The notes under the pieces are model-generated. The model had not been told where the DNA came from. It ran no database searches and saw nothing but the letters and a program-made list of their open reading frames with translations. A stretch of 50,317 bases of DNA from Bordetella petrii (GTDB lineage: Bacteria > Pseudomonadota > Gammaproteobacteria > Burkholderiales > Burkholderiaceae_B). Where the stretch lies: NCBI RefSeq assembly GCF_020991325.1, contig NZ_JAJMLX010000006.1, positions 1 to 50,317 on the forward strand. The letters run 5' to 3'. A program made the position numbers and the translations under genes. This document shows, piece by piece, positions 33,444-41,648 of the stretch. Numbering within the stretch: the stretch's first letter is position 1; each line of letters begins with the position of its first letter.

Positions 33444-34229
33444 GTGCCTGATAGTCCGCTGCCCCTGTATCACAAGGTGTACTTGTTGCTGAAGCAGCGG
33501 CTGTTGGCGGGCGGTTTCGCGCTGGACGCGGCCATGCCGGGTGAAAACGCGCTGGCGGCGGAATATGGCGTATCGCGCCTTACCATCCGGCGCTCGCTCG
33601 ATGCACTGGAATCCGAAGGGCTGGTGCAGCGCCGCCAGGGCCGGGGCACCTATGCGGCCGCCCCGGCGTCGCTCTCCGCCCCTCCGCACAGTTCGGACAT
33701 CGACGCCCTGATGGCGCACCTGGCCGACATGGGCATGCAAACCCAGGTGCGCCTGCTGGAACTCGAAACCCTGCCCGCCGCGCCCCATGTGGCGGCGCGG
33801 CTCGAGTTGCAGGTTGGCGTGCCGGTGCAGCGCGCGGTGCGCGTGCGCAGCCACCAGGGTCTGCCGTTTTCGTACCTGACCACCTACGTGCCAGGTGATA
33901 TTGCCGAGCGCATACGCCGCAAAGATCTCGGGTCCAAGCCGTTGCTGGCCATTTTTCGCGAACTGGGCGTGCGGGTGGCGCGAGCCCAGCAATCGATATC
34001 GGCCGTGCTGGCCGAGCCCGCCTCCGCGGTGGCGCTGGACGTACCGGCGGGGTCGGCGCTGCTCAGCCTGCATCGCGTGGTGCGCGACGAGGCCGACCGG
34101 CCGGTGGAGTGGCTGCACGCCCTGTATCGGCCCGACCGCTATGAATACCGTATGAACATGCAAGCCCACGACATGCCCGGCCAGCCCACCTGGCTGCCGG
34201 CCGGCACGCCGTCGCGGGCAAGCGCTTGA
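33444..34229 (+). CDS. GntR-family regulator with UTRA ligand domain (HutC type)
   Basis: A 261-residue regulator. The N-terminal winged helix has PGENALAAEYGVSRLTIRRS and LVQRRQGRGTYAAAP. The C-terminal UTRA domain, from about residue 90, contains VQRAVRVRSHQGLPFSYLTT and ends with VEWLHALYRPDRYEYRM. The start is GTG at 33444-33446 after CCGGAG. It lies 24 bases behind the Bug gene and 14 before the dehydratase gene, so it is inside the operon that it probably controls through the palindrome at 32416-32435. The effector is presumably an intermediate of the encoded pathway. Confidence 0.9.
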   Translation: MPDSPLPLYHKVYLLLKQRLLAGGFALDAAMPGENALAAEYGVSRLTIRRSLDALESEGLVQRRQGRGTYAAAPASLSAPPHSSDIDALMAHLADMGMQTQVRLLELETLPAAPHVAARLELQVGVPVQRAVRVRSHQGLPFSYLTTYVPGDIAERIRRKDLGSKPLLAIFRELGVRVARAQQSISAVLAEPASAVALDVPAGSALLSLHRVVRDEADRPVEWLHALYRPDRYEYRMNMQAHDMPGQPTWLPAGTPSRASA

Positions 34230-34243
34230 AAAGGCCCGTAGCC

Positions 34244-35506
34244 ATGCCTGCCCAGACCCTGGCCCAGAAACTGCTGGCCGCCGCGGCCGGCCGCGACGCG
34301 GTACGTATTGGCGAAATCGTGACCTGCAAGGTCGACCTCGCCATGTTCCATGATTCCAGCGGGCCGCGCCGCTTGAAGCCCATGCTGGAAGAACTCGGCA
34401 CGGGCCTCTGGGACCGTTCCAGGGTGGTGCTGGTTATGGACCACTACGTGCCCGAAGCCGATGACGAGTCGCGCCGCATCGTGAAAATAGCCCGCGACTG
34501 GGCGCGCGAACAGGCGCTGCCCCATGTGTATGATTCGGTGGGCATCTGCCATGTGGTGGTGCCCGAGCACGGCCATGTGCGCCCGGGCATGTTCTGCGTG
34601 GGCGGCGATTCGCATTCGCCCACCGGGGGCGCCTTTGGCGCCTATATGTTCGGGGTGGGCAGCACCGAGATGCTGGGGGCGGTGGCCAGCGGCGAGATCT
34701 GGATGCGCGTGCCCGACACGCTCATGCTGCGCTGGAACGGCCGCCTGCAGGCTGGCGTTACCGCCAAGGACATGATGCTGCACACGATCGGCCGCTACGG
34801 CATGAACGGCGGGCGCTACCAGGCCGTGGAGTTCTGCGGCGAGGCGGTGCGCGCGCTGTCCATGCAGGAACGCATGACACTGTCGAACATGGCGGCCGAG
34901 CTCGGGGCCCAGGCAGGCCTGGTGGCGCCCGATGAAACCACGGTGCAGTATCTGCGCCAGGCCGGGGTTGCCGACGTGGACCTGGCCGGCTGGCAGTCCG
35001 ACCCGGACGCCGATGCGCAATGGCACGAGTTTGACGCCGCCACGCTGGATCCCCACGTGGCGGCACCCCACAGCCCGGCGAATTCCGCGCCTGTGCAGGA
35101 TTATCCCGATACCCTGGTGCAAGTGGCTTATATAGGCGCCTGTACGGGGGCGAAGCTCGACGATCTGCGGGCGGCCGCAAGCATCCTGCGGGGCCGGCAT
35201 ATCGCGCCGGGCGTCAGCCTGATGGTGGCGCCGGCCAGCCAGCGCGACCAGGCCGCGGCCCAGGCCGAGGGCGTGCTGCCCGCGCTGATGCAGGCCGGGG
35301 CCACGCTGCTGCCGACGTCGTGCGGGGCCTGTTCGGGTTACGGCGGCTCGATTCCCGAAGGCGCCAATGTCATTTCCACGACGGCGCGTAATTTCAAGGG
35401 CCGCATGGGGGCCGCCACCGCCCAGGTGTACCTGGCGTCTCCCTACACCGTGGCGGCGTCGGCACTGGCCGGCCGCATTGCCGACCCCCGCAAGGTACTC
35501 GCATGA
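34244..35506 (+). CDS. LeuC/aconitase-family dehydratase, large subunit
   Basis: A protein of about 420 residues of the aconitase superfamily. Segments include LAMFHDSSGPRRLKPMLEEL, the active-site-like CVGGDSHSPTGGAFGAYMFG, and two cysteine regions for a [4Fe-4S] cluster: GACTGAKLDDL and TSCGACSGYGG. The first reads CTG where aconitases have CTN. It pairs with the small subunit encoded next with a four-base overlap. Isopropylmalate isomerase (LeuCD) and 2,3-dimethylmalate dehydratase (DmdAB) share this two-subunit form. The lyase gene that follows makes a catabolic role likelier than leucine synthesis. ATG at 34244 is preferred to an earlier in-frame TTG. Confidence 0.85.
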   Translation: MPAQTLAQKLLAAAAGRDAVRIGEIVTCKVDLAMFHDSSGPRRLKPMLEELGTGLWDRSRVVLVMDHYVPEADDESRRIVKIARDWAREQALPHVYDSVGICHVVVPEHGHVRPGMFCVGGDSHSPTGGAFGAYMFGVGSTEMLGAVASGEIWMRVPDTLMLRWNGRLQAGVTAKDMMLHTIGRYGMNGGRYQAVEFCGEAVRALSMQERMTLSNMAAELGAQAGLVAPDETTVQYLRQAGVADVDLAGWQSDPDADAQWHEFDAATLDPHVAAPHSPANSAPVQDYPDTLVQVAYIGACTGAKLDDLRAAASILRGRHIAPGVSLMVAPASQRDQAAAQAEGVLPALMQAGATLLPTSCGACSGYGGSIPEGANVISTTARNFKGRMGAATAQVYLASPYTVAASALAGRIADPRKVLA

Positions 35507-36018
35507 GCGACATCCACACTGTCTGGCGCGTCGGCGACGATGTCGATACCGACCAGTTGGCGCCCGGCGCCTATATGAAGTTCGGCATCGCCGACATCGC
35601 AAGCCATTGCCTGGAAGGGGTGCGTCCCGACTTCGCGGGCGGTGTGCGGCCCGGCGACGTGCTGGTGGCCGGGCGCAATTTCGGCATCGGCTCGTCGCGC
35701 GAGCAAGCCGCTTCCGCCCTGGTGCAACTGGGGGTGAAGGCGGTCATCGCTTCCAGCTTCAGCGGCCTGTACTTCCGCAACGCCTTCAATGTGGGGCTGT
35801 TGTTGCTGATCTGCGCGCGCGCGGATGAAATCGCCGAAGGCGAGCAAGTGCGTATCGACCTGGACGGTCCATGGGTAGTGCGCGCCGATGGCACCGCCTT
35901 GCCGTGCGAGCCCGTGCCGGGGTTCCTGCTCGACATGGTGCAGGCCGGTGGCCTGCTCATGCAGCTCAAGCGCCGCCTGGCCGACGGCTCCCTGCCACGC
36001 CATCCCCTGAAAGCCTGA
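35503..36018 (+). CDS. LeuD/aconitase-family dehydratase, small subunit
   Basis: A 171-residue swivelling-domain subunit. It carries VGDDVDTDQLAPGAYMKFG near the N-terminus, the DTD-type substrate-loop region, and VAGRNFGIGSSREQAASALV, where LeuD proteins usually have NFGCGSSREHA. It completes the active site of the large subunit. Its ATG overlaps the stop of the large-subunit gene (ATGA), and its own stop overlaps the ATG of the next gene (TGATG), so all three are translationally coupled. The departures from LeuD consensus fit a dmdB-like or other non-leucine role. The precise substrate is unknown. Confidence 0.87.
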   Translation: MSDIHTVWRVGDDVDTDQLAPGAYMKFGIADIASHCLEGVRPDFAGGVRPGDVLVAGRNFGIGSSREQAASALVQLGVKAVIASSFSGLYFRNAFNVGLLLLICARADEIAEGEQVRIDLDGPWVVRADGTALPCEPVPGFLLDMVQAGGLLMQLKRRLADGSLPRHPLKA

Positions 36019-36881
36019 TGCATATCCATACCCTGAAACAGAAACTGGCCGCCGGCCAGGCCGTGCTGGCGCCTGGCGTCTACGACGCGCTGTCGGCGTT
36101 GATCGCCGAACAGGCCGGTTTCGATGCCCTGTACCTGTCGGGCGCGTCCATCGCCTATTCGCGGCTAGGCCGCTCCGACGTGGGCCTGACCACCTACACG
36201 GAAGTCGAGGACACCCTGGCCCGCATTACCGAGCGCGTGCGCTGCCCGGTCATCGTCGACGGCGATACGGGCTTCGGCAATGCCCTGAATGTGCAGCGCA
36301 CGGTCCGCGGCTTCGAGCGCGCCGGCGCCGCCATGATCCAGCTGGAAGACCAGGGTTTTCCCAAACGCTGCGGCCACCTGGCCGGCAAGTCGCTGGTAGC
36401 CGTGGAAGAAATGTGCGGCAAGCTGCGCGCCGCGCTCGATGCGCGCGCCGATGCGGGCACACTGATCCTGGCCCGCACCGACGCCGTGGCGGTCGAAGGC
36501 CTGGACGCCGCTTTCGAGCGCGCCGAGCGTTACCTGGAATGCGGCGTGGATGCGATTTTCATCGAGGCGCTGCGGTCGCCCGAGCAACTGGACGCCGCCT
36601 GTACCCGGTTTGCCGGCCGTGTCCCCTTGCTGGCCAACATGGTGGAAGGCGGCCAGACCCCCATCGAAAGCGCCCAGGCCCTGGCGCGCCGGGGGTTCCG
36701 GATCGTGATCTTTCCAGGCGGCACGGCGCGGGCGGTGGCGCATACGCTGCAGGCGTACTACGGCAGCTTGCGCAGCCACGGCACCACGGCGCCGTGGCGC
36801 GAGCGCATGCTGGATTTCGACCAGCTCAACGACCTGATCGGCACGCCCGCCCTGATGGAAACCGGCCGCCGCTACAGCTAG
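36018..36881 (+). CDS. isocitrate-lyase/PEP-mutase superfamily lyase (methylisocitrate or dimethylmalate lyase-like)
   Basis: A 287-residue barrel enzyme. It begins LKQKLAAGQAVLAPGVYDAL, with LSGASIAYSRLGRSDVG, a metal-binding CPVIVDGDTGFGNALNV, and the lyase signature FPKRCGHLAGKSLV, whose cysteine is the catalytic base of isocitrate and methylisocitrate lyases. The Cys sets it apart from oxaloacetate decarboxylase relatives. It probably cleaves a 2-hydroxyacid such as methylisocitrate, dimethylmalate or methylmalate into two smaller acids. It is translationally coupled to the LeuCD-like dehydratase, which would deliver the hydroxyacid. No methylcitrate synthase is present, so an ordinary methylcitrate cycle is unlikely. 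Confidence 0.85.
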   Translation: MHIHTLKQKLAAGQAVLAPGVYDALSALIAEQAGFDALYLSGASIAYSRLGRSDVGLTTYTEVEDTLARITERVRCPVIVDGDTGFGNALNVQRTVRGFERAGAAMIQLEDQGFPKRCGHLAGKSLVAVEEMCGKLRAALDARADAGTLILARTDAVAVEGLDAAFERAERYLECGVDAIFIEALRSPEQLDAACTRFAGRVPLLANMVEGGQTPIESAQALARRGFRIVIFPGGTARAVAHTLQAYYGSLRSHGTTAPWRERMLDFDQLNDLIGTPALMETGRRYS

Positions 36882-36893
36882 GCGGCCCGCCCG

Positions 36894-38099
36894 CTAGGTC
36901 TTTTTCTCGGCCGCCGATGGGTTGCCGCGGGGCAGCCAGTGCCAGAATACCGCTGCCGCGGCCAGCCCGAAGGTGCCCATGGCGGCCACGGCCGCGGCCA
37001 GTGAAACCAGGGCGGTAATGGCCGACAGCACGACGGGGCCCAGGCTGCTGCCCAGGTCGGACACCAGCCGCCAGATACCCAGGAATTCGGTGCGGCCCGA
37101 TGCCGGGGCGGAATCCGCGCCCAGGGTCATGACAATGCCCGAACCGATGCCGTTGCCCATGCCCAGCAGCATCGACACGATCACGAAGCCGATGACACCG
37201 GTGGTCAGGGACGTGCCCAGCAGCGCGAAACCCATCAGCAGGGTGGAGGGAACGGCGACCCACAGGCGGCCGCGCCGGTCCATCAGCGTGCCGGCCGGGT
37301 AGAACACCGACATGTCGATGGCGGCCACCAGGCCGTAGATGATGGAGGTCGTGGTGGGGTTGATGCCCAGGTGGTCGGCCCACAGCGGAATGACCACCTG
37401 GCGCGAGGCGCGTACCGCGCTGACAAGCAGGATGCCCAGGCCCAGGGTCACGAATACGTTGCGGTGTGCGCGGGCAACTTCCAGCAGCCGGGGCCTGGGC
37501 TGGGCCGCGCCGCTGGCCCGGCCGGGCGGCGCCATGTCGGGTGCCAGGTATGCGATCAGCCCGGCCCCCGCCATGGCTACCGCGGCGACCCAGTAGGCGC
37601 CCTGCAGGCCCATGAAGTGGATAAGGGCCGCGCCGGCGAACGGCCCCACAAATACGCCTATGCGCATGGTGCCCGCCAGTGTCGACAAGGCGCGCGCCCG
37701 CATGTACACGGGCACGGCATCGATCATGTACGTCTGGCGCGCCAGCATGAACACCGATGAAGCCATGCCTATCAGGAAAACGCCCGCGGCCAGCATCCAG
37801 GCGTGGCCGGCGAAAATGCACAACAGCAAGGCCAGCACGCTGATCAGGGCGGCACCCATCATGGAATGCCGCTCGCCATAGCGCGAGGTGAACAGCGCGG
37901 CGGGGATATTGCTGACCAGCGAGCCTATGCCTATCAGTGCCACGATCAGGCCCGACGCGGCCACCGAGGCGCCCAGGTCGCGAGCGGTAAGCGCCACTAC
38001 CGGCAGGATGGCGCCATTGCTGACACCGTAAAGAACCGAAGGGCCGAATGCCGGGACGGCTATTTTTTTCAGGCTGAAGGAAGCGTCGCGGTTCGACAC
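36894..38099 (-). CDS. major facilitator superfamily transporter
   Basis: A 401-residue inner-membrane protein with about twelve hydrophobic helices in two halves. The loop between helices 2 and 3 contains FTSRYGERHSMMG, a variant of the MFS G-x-x-x-D-R motif, and the repeat in the second half contains GTLMDRRGRLWVAVP. It resembles drug/metabolite exporters or sugar-type MFS carriers, but no substrate is evident. The gene is on the minus strand, convergent with the lyase gene 13 bases away and divergent from the lipid-kinase gene. A role in moving substrate or product of the adjacent operon is possible but unproven. Confidence 0.87.
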   Translation of the reverse strand: MSNRDASFSLKKIAVPAFGPSVLYGVSNGAILPVVALTARDLGASVAASGLIVALIGIGSLVSNIPAALFTSRYGERHSMMGAALISVLALLLCIFAGHAWMLAAGVFLIGMASSVFMLARQTYMIDAVPVYMRARALSTLAGTMRIGVFVGPFAGAALIHFMGLQGAYWVAAVAMAGAGLIAYLAPDMAPPGRASGAAQPRPRLLEVARAHRNVFVTLGLGILLVSAVRASRQVVIPLWADHLGINPTTTSIIYGLVAAIDMSVFYPAGTLMDRRGRLWVAVPSTLLMGFALLGTSLTTGVIGFVIVSMLLGMGNGIGSGIVMTLGADSAPASGRTEFLGIWRLVSDLGSSLGPVVLSAITALVSLAAAVAAMGTFGLAAAAVFWHWLPRGNPSAAEKKT

Positions 38100-38227
38100 G
38101 ATGAAGGGCGGAAAATGGCCAGCCCGATATTCTACCCGTGCGCCGCGCGGCGCTCCTTCTGCACCGTGTGCCTGCAGGCGGCCGCGCGACTTGCCGTCGA
38201 GGGCGGCGGCACGCTATCTTTGTGCCC

Positions 38228-39181
38228 ATGACTCTCCCCCGCCTCAATGGCCAAGAGCCGTTTTTCATTGTCCAGAACACCGGCTCGGGCCGGGACGATG
38301 CCAATGCCGTGCAAGCCACGATCCGGCAGGTGCTGGATGCGGCGGGCCGCCGCCATGAACTGTTTCCCGTCGACGATGGCGGGCAGTTGCCCAGCGCTGC
38401 GCAGGCCGCCGTCGAGCGTGCCCGCGAGCAGGGCGGCATCGTGGTCGCGGCCGGGGGCGACGGCACTCTCAGCGCCGTAGCGCAGGTGGTGCTGGGCACG
38501 GGGCTGCCGTTCGGCATTCTGCCGCAGGGCACATTCAACTATTTCGGCCGCACCTACGGAATCGCGCAAGATACCGAAATCGCCGCGCGCTGCCTGCTGG
38601 CGGCTCAGCCGCAGGCCGTGCAAGTGGGCCTGCTCAATGACCAGGTCTTTCTCATCAATGCCAGCCTGGGCCTGTATCCGCAATTGCTGGAAGACCGCGA
38701 GGCCTATAAGCAGCGCTACGGGCGCAGCCGCTACGTCGCGCTGTGGTCGGCCTTGGTTACCCTGGCGCGGGCGCACCGGCGGCTGGCCGTGCAGCTCGAA
38801 CACGAGGGCCATACACGTTCCTTGCGCACCCCCACGGTGGTGGTGGGCAACAATGCCCTGCAGCTCGAGCAGGTGGGTATCGCCGAGGCCGGCGAACTCG
38901 CTCGCGGCCGGCTGGTGGCAATGGGGGTAAAGCCTGTCGGGACGTTGGCCTTGTACGGTCTGGTGCTGCGGGGCTGGCTCAGCCGCCTGGGCGATGCCGA
39001 CCACGTATTCAGCTTCGGCTTCGACCGCCTGACCGTGCGCGTGGGCCGCAGCCCGCGCCGCATCAAGGTGGCCATGGACGGCGAAATCCAGTGGCTGAAT
39101 ACGCCACTGATGTTTACCGTGTCGCCGCAGCCCCTGTACTTGCTGGTCCCGCCCGAGGCGCAACGCATGGAACGCGCATGA
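38228..39181 (+). CDS. diacylglycerol kinase / YegS-type lipid kinase family
   Basis: A 317-residue protein with a DAGK catalytic domain. FFIVQNTGSGRDDAN lies near residue 15 and the nucleotide-binding signature VVAAGGDGTLSAVAQVVLG near 75. A following GILPQGTFNYFGRTYGI is the substrate/ATP region. The C-terminal beta-rich part ends LYLLVPPEAQRMERA. Family members phosphorylate lipids such as diacylglycerol, or sphingoid and polyprenol-like substrates. ATG at 38228-38230 starts MTLPRLNG. Its stop overlaps the ATG of the phosphoesterase gene (ATGA), and a PAP2 gene follows, so the three form one unit for lipid-phosphate turnover. Confidence 0.9.
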   Translation: MTLPRLNGQEPFFIVQNTGSGRDDANAVQATIRQVLDAAGRRHELFPVDDGGQLPSAAQAAVERAREQGGIVVAAGGDGTLSAVAQVVLGTGLPFGILPQGTFNYFGRTYGIAQDTEIAARCLLAAQPQAVQVGLLNDQVFLINASLGLYPQLLEDREAYKQRYGRSRYVALWSALVTLARAHRRLAVQLEHEGHTRSLRTPTVVVGNNALQLEQVGIAEAGELARGRLVAMGVKPVGTLALYGLVLRGWLSRLGDADHVFSFGFDRLTVRVGRSPRRIKVAMDGEIQWLNTPLMFTVSPQPLYLLVPPEAQRMERA

Positions 39182-39990
39182 CGCGCATCCTGCATATTTC
39201 CGACACGCATTTCGGCACCGAGCGCGAGCCGGTCGTGCACGCGCTGCTGGCCCTGGCGGCTGAACTGCAGCCCGAATTGGTGCTGTTGGGCGGGGATATC
39301 ACGCAACGCGCCAGGCGTGGCCAGTTCGCCGCCGCCCGCCGCTTCGTGCAGGCGCTGCAGCGCCCGGTGCTGGCGGTGCCGGGCAACCACGATATCCCGT
39401 TGTTCAATCTGGCGGCGCGTCTGCTCAACCCCTATGGCGCATATCGCCGCGCTTTGGGGGCCAATCTGGAACCGGTGGTGGAAACTTCCACGCTGCTGGC
39501 CATAGGCGTTAATTCCACCCATCCGCGCCGCCACAAGAATGGCCAGGTCTCGCGCGCGCAGGTGCAGCGCGTGGCGCAGCGCCTGCGCGGGGCCGGCCCG
39601 GATGTGCTGCGCGTGGTGGTGCTGCACCATCCGGTACGCGCGGCGGTGGAAAGCGATCAGAGCAACTTGCTGCTTGGACGCGAACTGGCCGTGCCGGCCT
39701 GGGTGGACGCCGGTGCCGACCTAATTCTGGGCGGGCATATCCATTTGCCGTATATCCTGCCCGTTCATGGCGCGGCGGGCACCGTGCCGCGCCAGGCCTG
39801 GACCATGCAGGCGGGAACCGCGGTGTCGCACCGGGTGCGCGCCGGCATTACCAATTCGGTGAATGTGATAGACCACCGGATCGAACAGGGGCGGCATCAG
39901 TGTTCCGCCCAGCGGTGGGACTACTCCGGCCAGGCCGGCGAGTTCCAGCAAGTGTCCGTCCAAACCCTGGATCTGCAGCGCGGCGCCTAG
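39178..39990 (+). CDS. calcineurin-like metallophosphoesterase
   Basis: A 270-residue cytoplasmic phosphoesterase with all five motifs: LHISDTHFG (residues 5-13), LLGGDIT, VPGNHD, the histidine in LHHP, and GGHIHLP. These bind two metal ions in an alpha-beta-beta-alpha fold. Members hydrolyse cyclic nucleotides, lipid phosphates (LpxH and UDP-diacylglucosamine hydrolases) or other phosphate esters. It is coupled by a four-base overlap to the lipid kinase gene and followed 20 bases later by a PAP2 phosphatase gene. A lipid head-group substrate is therefore plausible, though not shown. Confidence 0.92.
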   Translation: MTRILHISDTHFGTEREPVVHALLALAAELQPELVLLGGDITQRARRGQFAAARRFVQALQRPVLAVPGNHDIPLFNLAARLLNPYGAYRRALGANLEPVVETSTLLAIGVNSTHPRRHKNGQVSRAQVQRVAQRLRGAGPDVLRVVVLHHPVRAAVESDQSNLLLGRELAVPAWVDAGADLILGGHIHLPYILPVHGAAGTVPRQAWTMQAGTAVSHRVRAGITNSVNVIDHRIEQGRHQCSAQRWDYSGQAGEFQQVSVQTLDLQRGA

Positions 39991-40010
39991 GCGCGCGCGC
40001 TCTTGTACTG

Positions 40011-40763
40011 ATGGAAGCCTTCGCCGACTGGGTCGCCGCCTATCCCTTATTGATATTCATCACTGTGCCCGCGATGGCAGGCTGGTGCGCGTGGCGTCTG
40101 GGACGCCGTTTCGGGCCGGGCAGGAGTGCGCGGCCGGCCTGGGTGTGCTGGGGGGTGGCCGCGGCAGCAGGCCTGGTGTTTCTTGCCCTGGCTTTGGCCA
40201 TGAGCCTGGATACCGGACTGGTGAACCTGGATAACGCCCTGGCCGGCTCGCTAAGCCTGACGATGCCGCCGTCGCTGCTATGGCTGCTGTCGTGGTTCAC
40301 CTATCTGGGCGACCGCAATCTGCTGACCGTCATCGCGGTGGGAATGACCCTGGCCCTGCTGTGGCGCCGCGAATGGGGCGTGGCGCTGGCGTGCGCCATT
40401 GCCACGGGCGGGGCGGGGGCGCTCAACCAACTGCTCAAGCACTTGTTCCAGCGCGTGCGGCCAGAGCACGTGCACGGTTTCGTCAACGCCGATGGATGGA
40501 GTTTTCCCAGCGGCCACGCGTCGGCGGCGCTGGCTGTCTACGGATTCGGCTGCTACCTGCTGCTGCGGGCGACACGGCCGCGCTGGCACCCGCATTGCCT
40601 GGCTGGCGCCGCGATCCTGATCGCCGCGATCGGCGTCAGCCGCATCCTTTTGCAGGTGCACTATCTTAGTGACGTCGTTGCCGGCTTTGCGCTCAGCCTG
40701 ATGTGGCTGGCGCTTTGCCTGGCCGGCGCCGAGCGCGTGCAGGCGCTCAGGCGGCCTGCATAG
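40011..40763 (+). CDS. PAP2-family membrane phosphatase
   Basis: A 250-residue membrane protein with about six hydrophobic helices and the three PAP2 motifs: KHLFQRVRP (K-x6-R-P), PSGH in WSFPSGHASAAL, and SRILLQVHYLSD (S-R-x5-H). It removes a phosphate from a lipid such as phosphatidate, phosphatidylglycerophosphate or undecaprenyl diphosphate, on the periplasmic face. ATG at 40011-40013 starts MEAFADWVAAYP. It ends the lipid kinase-phosphoesterase-phosphatase unit. Its last 17 bases overlap the end of the convergent Rossmann-fold gene at 40747. Confidence 0.93.
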   Translation: MEAFADWVAAYPLLIFITVPAMAGWCAWRLGRRFGPGRSARPAWVCWGVAAAAGLVFLALALAMSLDTGLVNLDNALAGSLSLTMPPSLLWLLSWFTYLGDRNLLTVIAVGMTLALLWRREWGVALACAIATGGAGALNQLLKHLFQRVRPEHVHGFVNADGWSFPSGHASAALAVYGFGCYLLLRATRPRWHPHCLAGAAILIAAIGVSRILLQVHYLSDVVAGFALSLMWLALCLAGAERVQALRRPA

Positions 40764-41223
40764 CCCGCGCCACCGCCTGCGCATCGCCGGCATCGAAACA
40801 GCGGCGCAATAGCCGGGCCAGCGCGGCCGGGTCCTGGGCGTCCGTCACTATATAGCCGGCCCCCGCCGCCTCCAGGGCCCGGCGCAGGCCTGCATCCTGG
40901 GCGGCTGGCAGCGGAGCCAGGTTCCAGACCAGTTTGCCCTGGACGTCGGCGCCCACCTGGCCGTCGCTGAAGCGCTCCAGCGTGCGGTCGATTTCACGCT
41001 GGCATGGCAGGGCCAGCAAGACCAGATCCGATTCGCGCAGGACTTCGCCAGCCGTGGCGGCCAGGGTGGCCGCGCCGCGAAAGGCCTCGCATTGCGCAAC
41101 GGCCGTGTCGAATACAGTCAGGGCCAGGTCCGCCGGTCCGTCGGCCAGCAGCTTGCGGGCGGCCGCGGCGCCGGCGCTGCCCAGGCCGACGATGCCGATG
41201 CGCGAAATAATCAGTGTATTCAT
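40747..41223 (-). CDS. short 3-hydroxyisobutyrate-dehydrogenase-like Rossmann protein, probably truncated
   Basis: A 158-residue protein with the N-terminal NAD(P)-binding loop RIGIVGLGSAGAAAARKLL and the segment DLVLLALPCQREIDRTLE, as in beta-hydroxyacid dehydrogenases. Full-length members have about 290-300 residues and a C-terminal all-helical dimer and catalytic domain that is missing here. Either the gene was truncated, perhaps when the PAP2 gene moved next to it, or it is a genuine short form. Its ATG overlaps the stop of the thioesterase gene (ATGA), so it is co-transcribed with tetR. Without the second domain, catalysis is doubtful. Confidence 0.7.
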   Translation of the reverse strand: MNTLIISRIGIVGLGSAGAAAARKLLADGPADLALTVFDTAVAQCEAFRGAATLAATAGEVLRESDLVLLALPCQREIDRTLERFSDGQVGADVQGKLVWNLAPLPAAQDAGLRRALEAAGAGYIVTDAQDPAALARLLRRCFDAGDAQAVARAMQAA

Positions 41224-41648
41224 GGCGCGGGTACCGACCAGGTGCTGACAATGTGGGCGACGGGATCCTGGCTGTGTTCGCCGCGCAGCATGACCTCGCC
41301 CGCCGCCAGCCGTCCGGTCTTGAGCAGGCGTGCCTCGGCGACGACAGCTCCCGCCGGGCTCTTGCGCAGGAAATTGATGGTCAGGCTGGCGGTTACCGCG
41401 CCAGCCTGGCCGGTTGCGCCCACCACGGCGGCATACAGCGCCAGGTCGGCCAGGCCCATCAGCATCGGGCCGGCCACGATGCCGCCCAGCCGCTGGTGGG
41501 CGGCGCGCGCCGGCAGCACGGCGCGTGCAGTGCCGAAGCCGATGTCGGTTACCTGCACCCCCAGCACTTCGGCAAACGGGTGCTGTTCGGCCAGCAACTG
41601 GTGGAATTCCGCTACGGTCATGCGCGGTTGAGGGGGCGAAGAGGGCAT
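41220..41648 (-). CDS. hotdog-fold thioesterase, PaaI type
   Basis: A 142-residue cytoplasmic hotdog protein. It contains HPFAEVLGVQVTDIGFGTAR, HQRLGGIVAGPMLMGLADLA and LTINFLRKSPAGAVVAEARL, the typical core of PaaI/YbgC-like acyl-CoA thioesterases. These release acids from small or aromatic acyl-CoAs. The catalytic region seems to be GGIVAGPMLMGLAD, but the residue is not clear. ATG at 41646-41648 overlaps the stop of tetR (TGATG) and the stop overlaps the next gene, so tetR, thioesterase and Rossmann gene form one leftward operon. The thioester substrate is unknown. Confidence 0.87.
   Translation of the reverse strand: MPSSPPQPRMTVAEFHQLLAEQHPFAEVLGVQVTDIGFGTARAVLPARAAHQRLGGIVAGPMLMGLADLALYAAVVGATGQAGAVTASLTINFLRKSPAGAVVAEARLLKTGRLAAGEVMLRGEHSQDPVAHIVSTWSVPAP

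Noticed and set aside
32427-34169. Long minus-strand frame across the Bug and GntR genes
   Set aside because: It is an antisense shadow without ribosome site or domains; the plus strand encodes two clear proteins.
34244-36018. Assignment of the LeuC/LeuD-like genes as leucine biosynthesis leuCD
   Set aside because: No leuB or leuA is adjacent, the motifs deviate from LeuCD, and the operon contains a receptor, a GntR regulator and a lyase. A catabolic role is more likely, although not proven.
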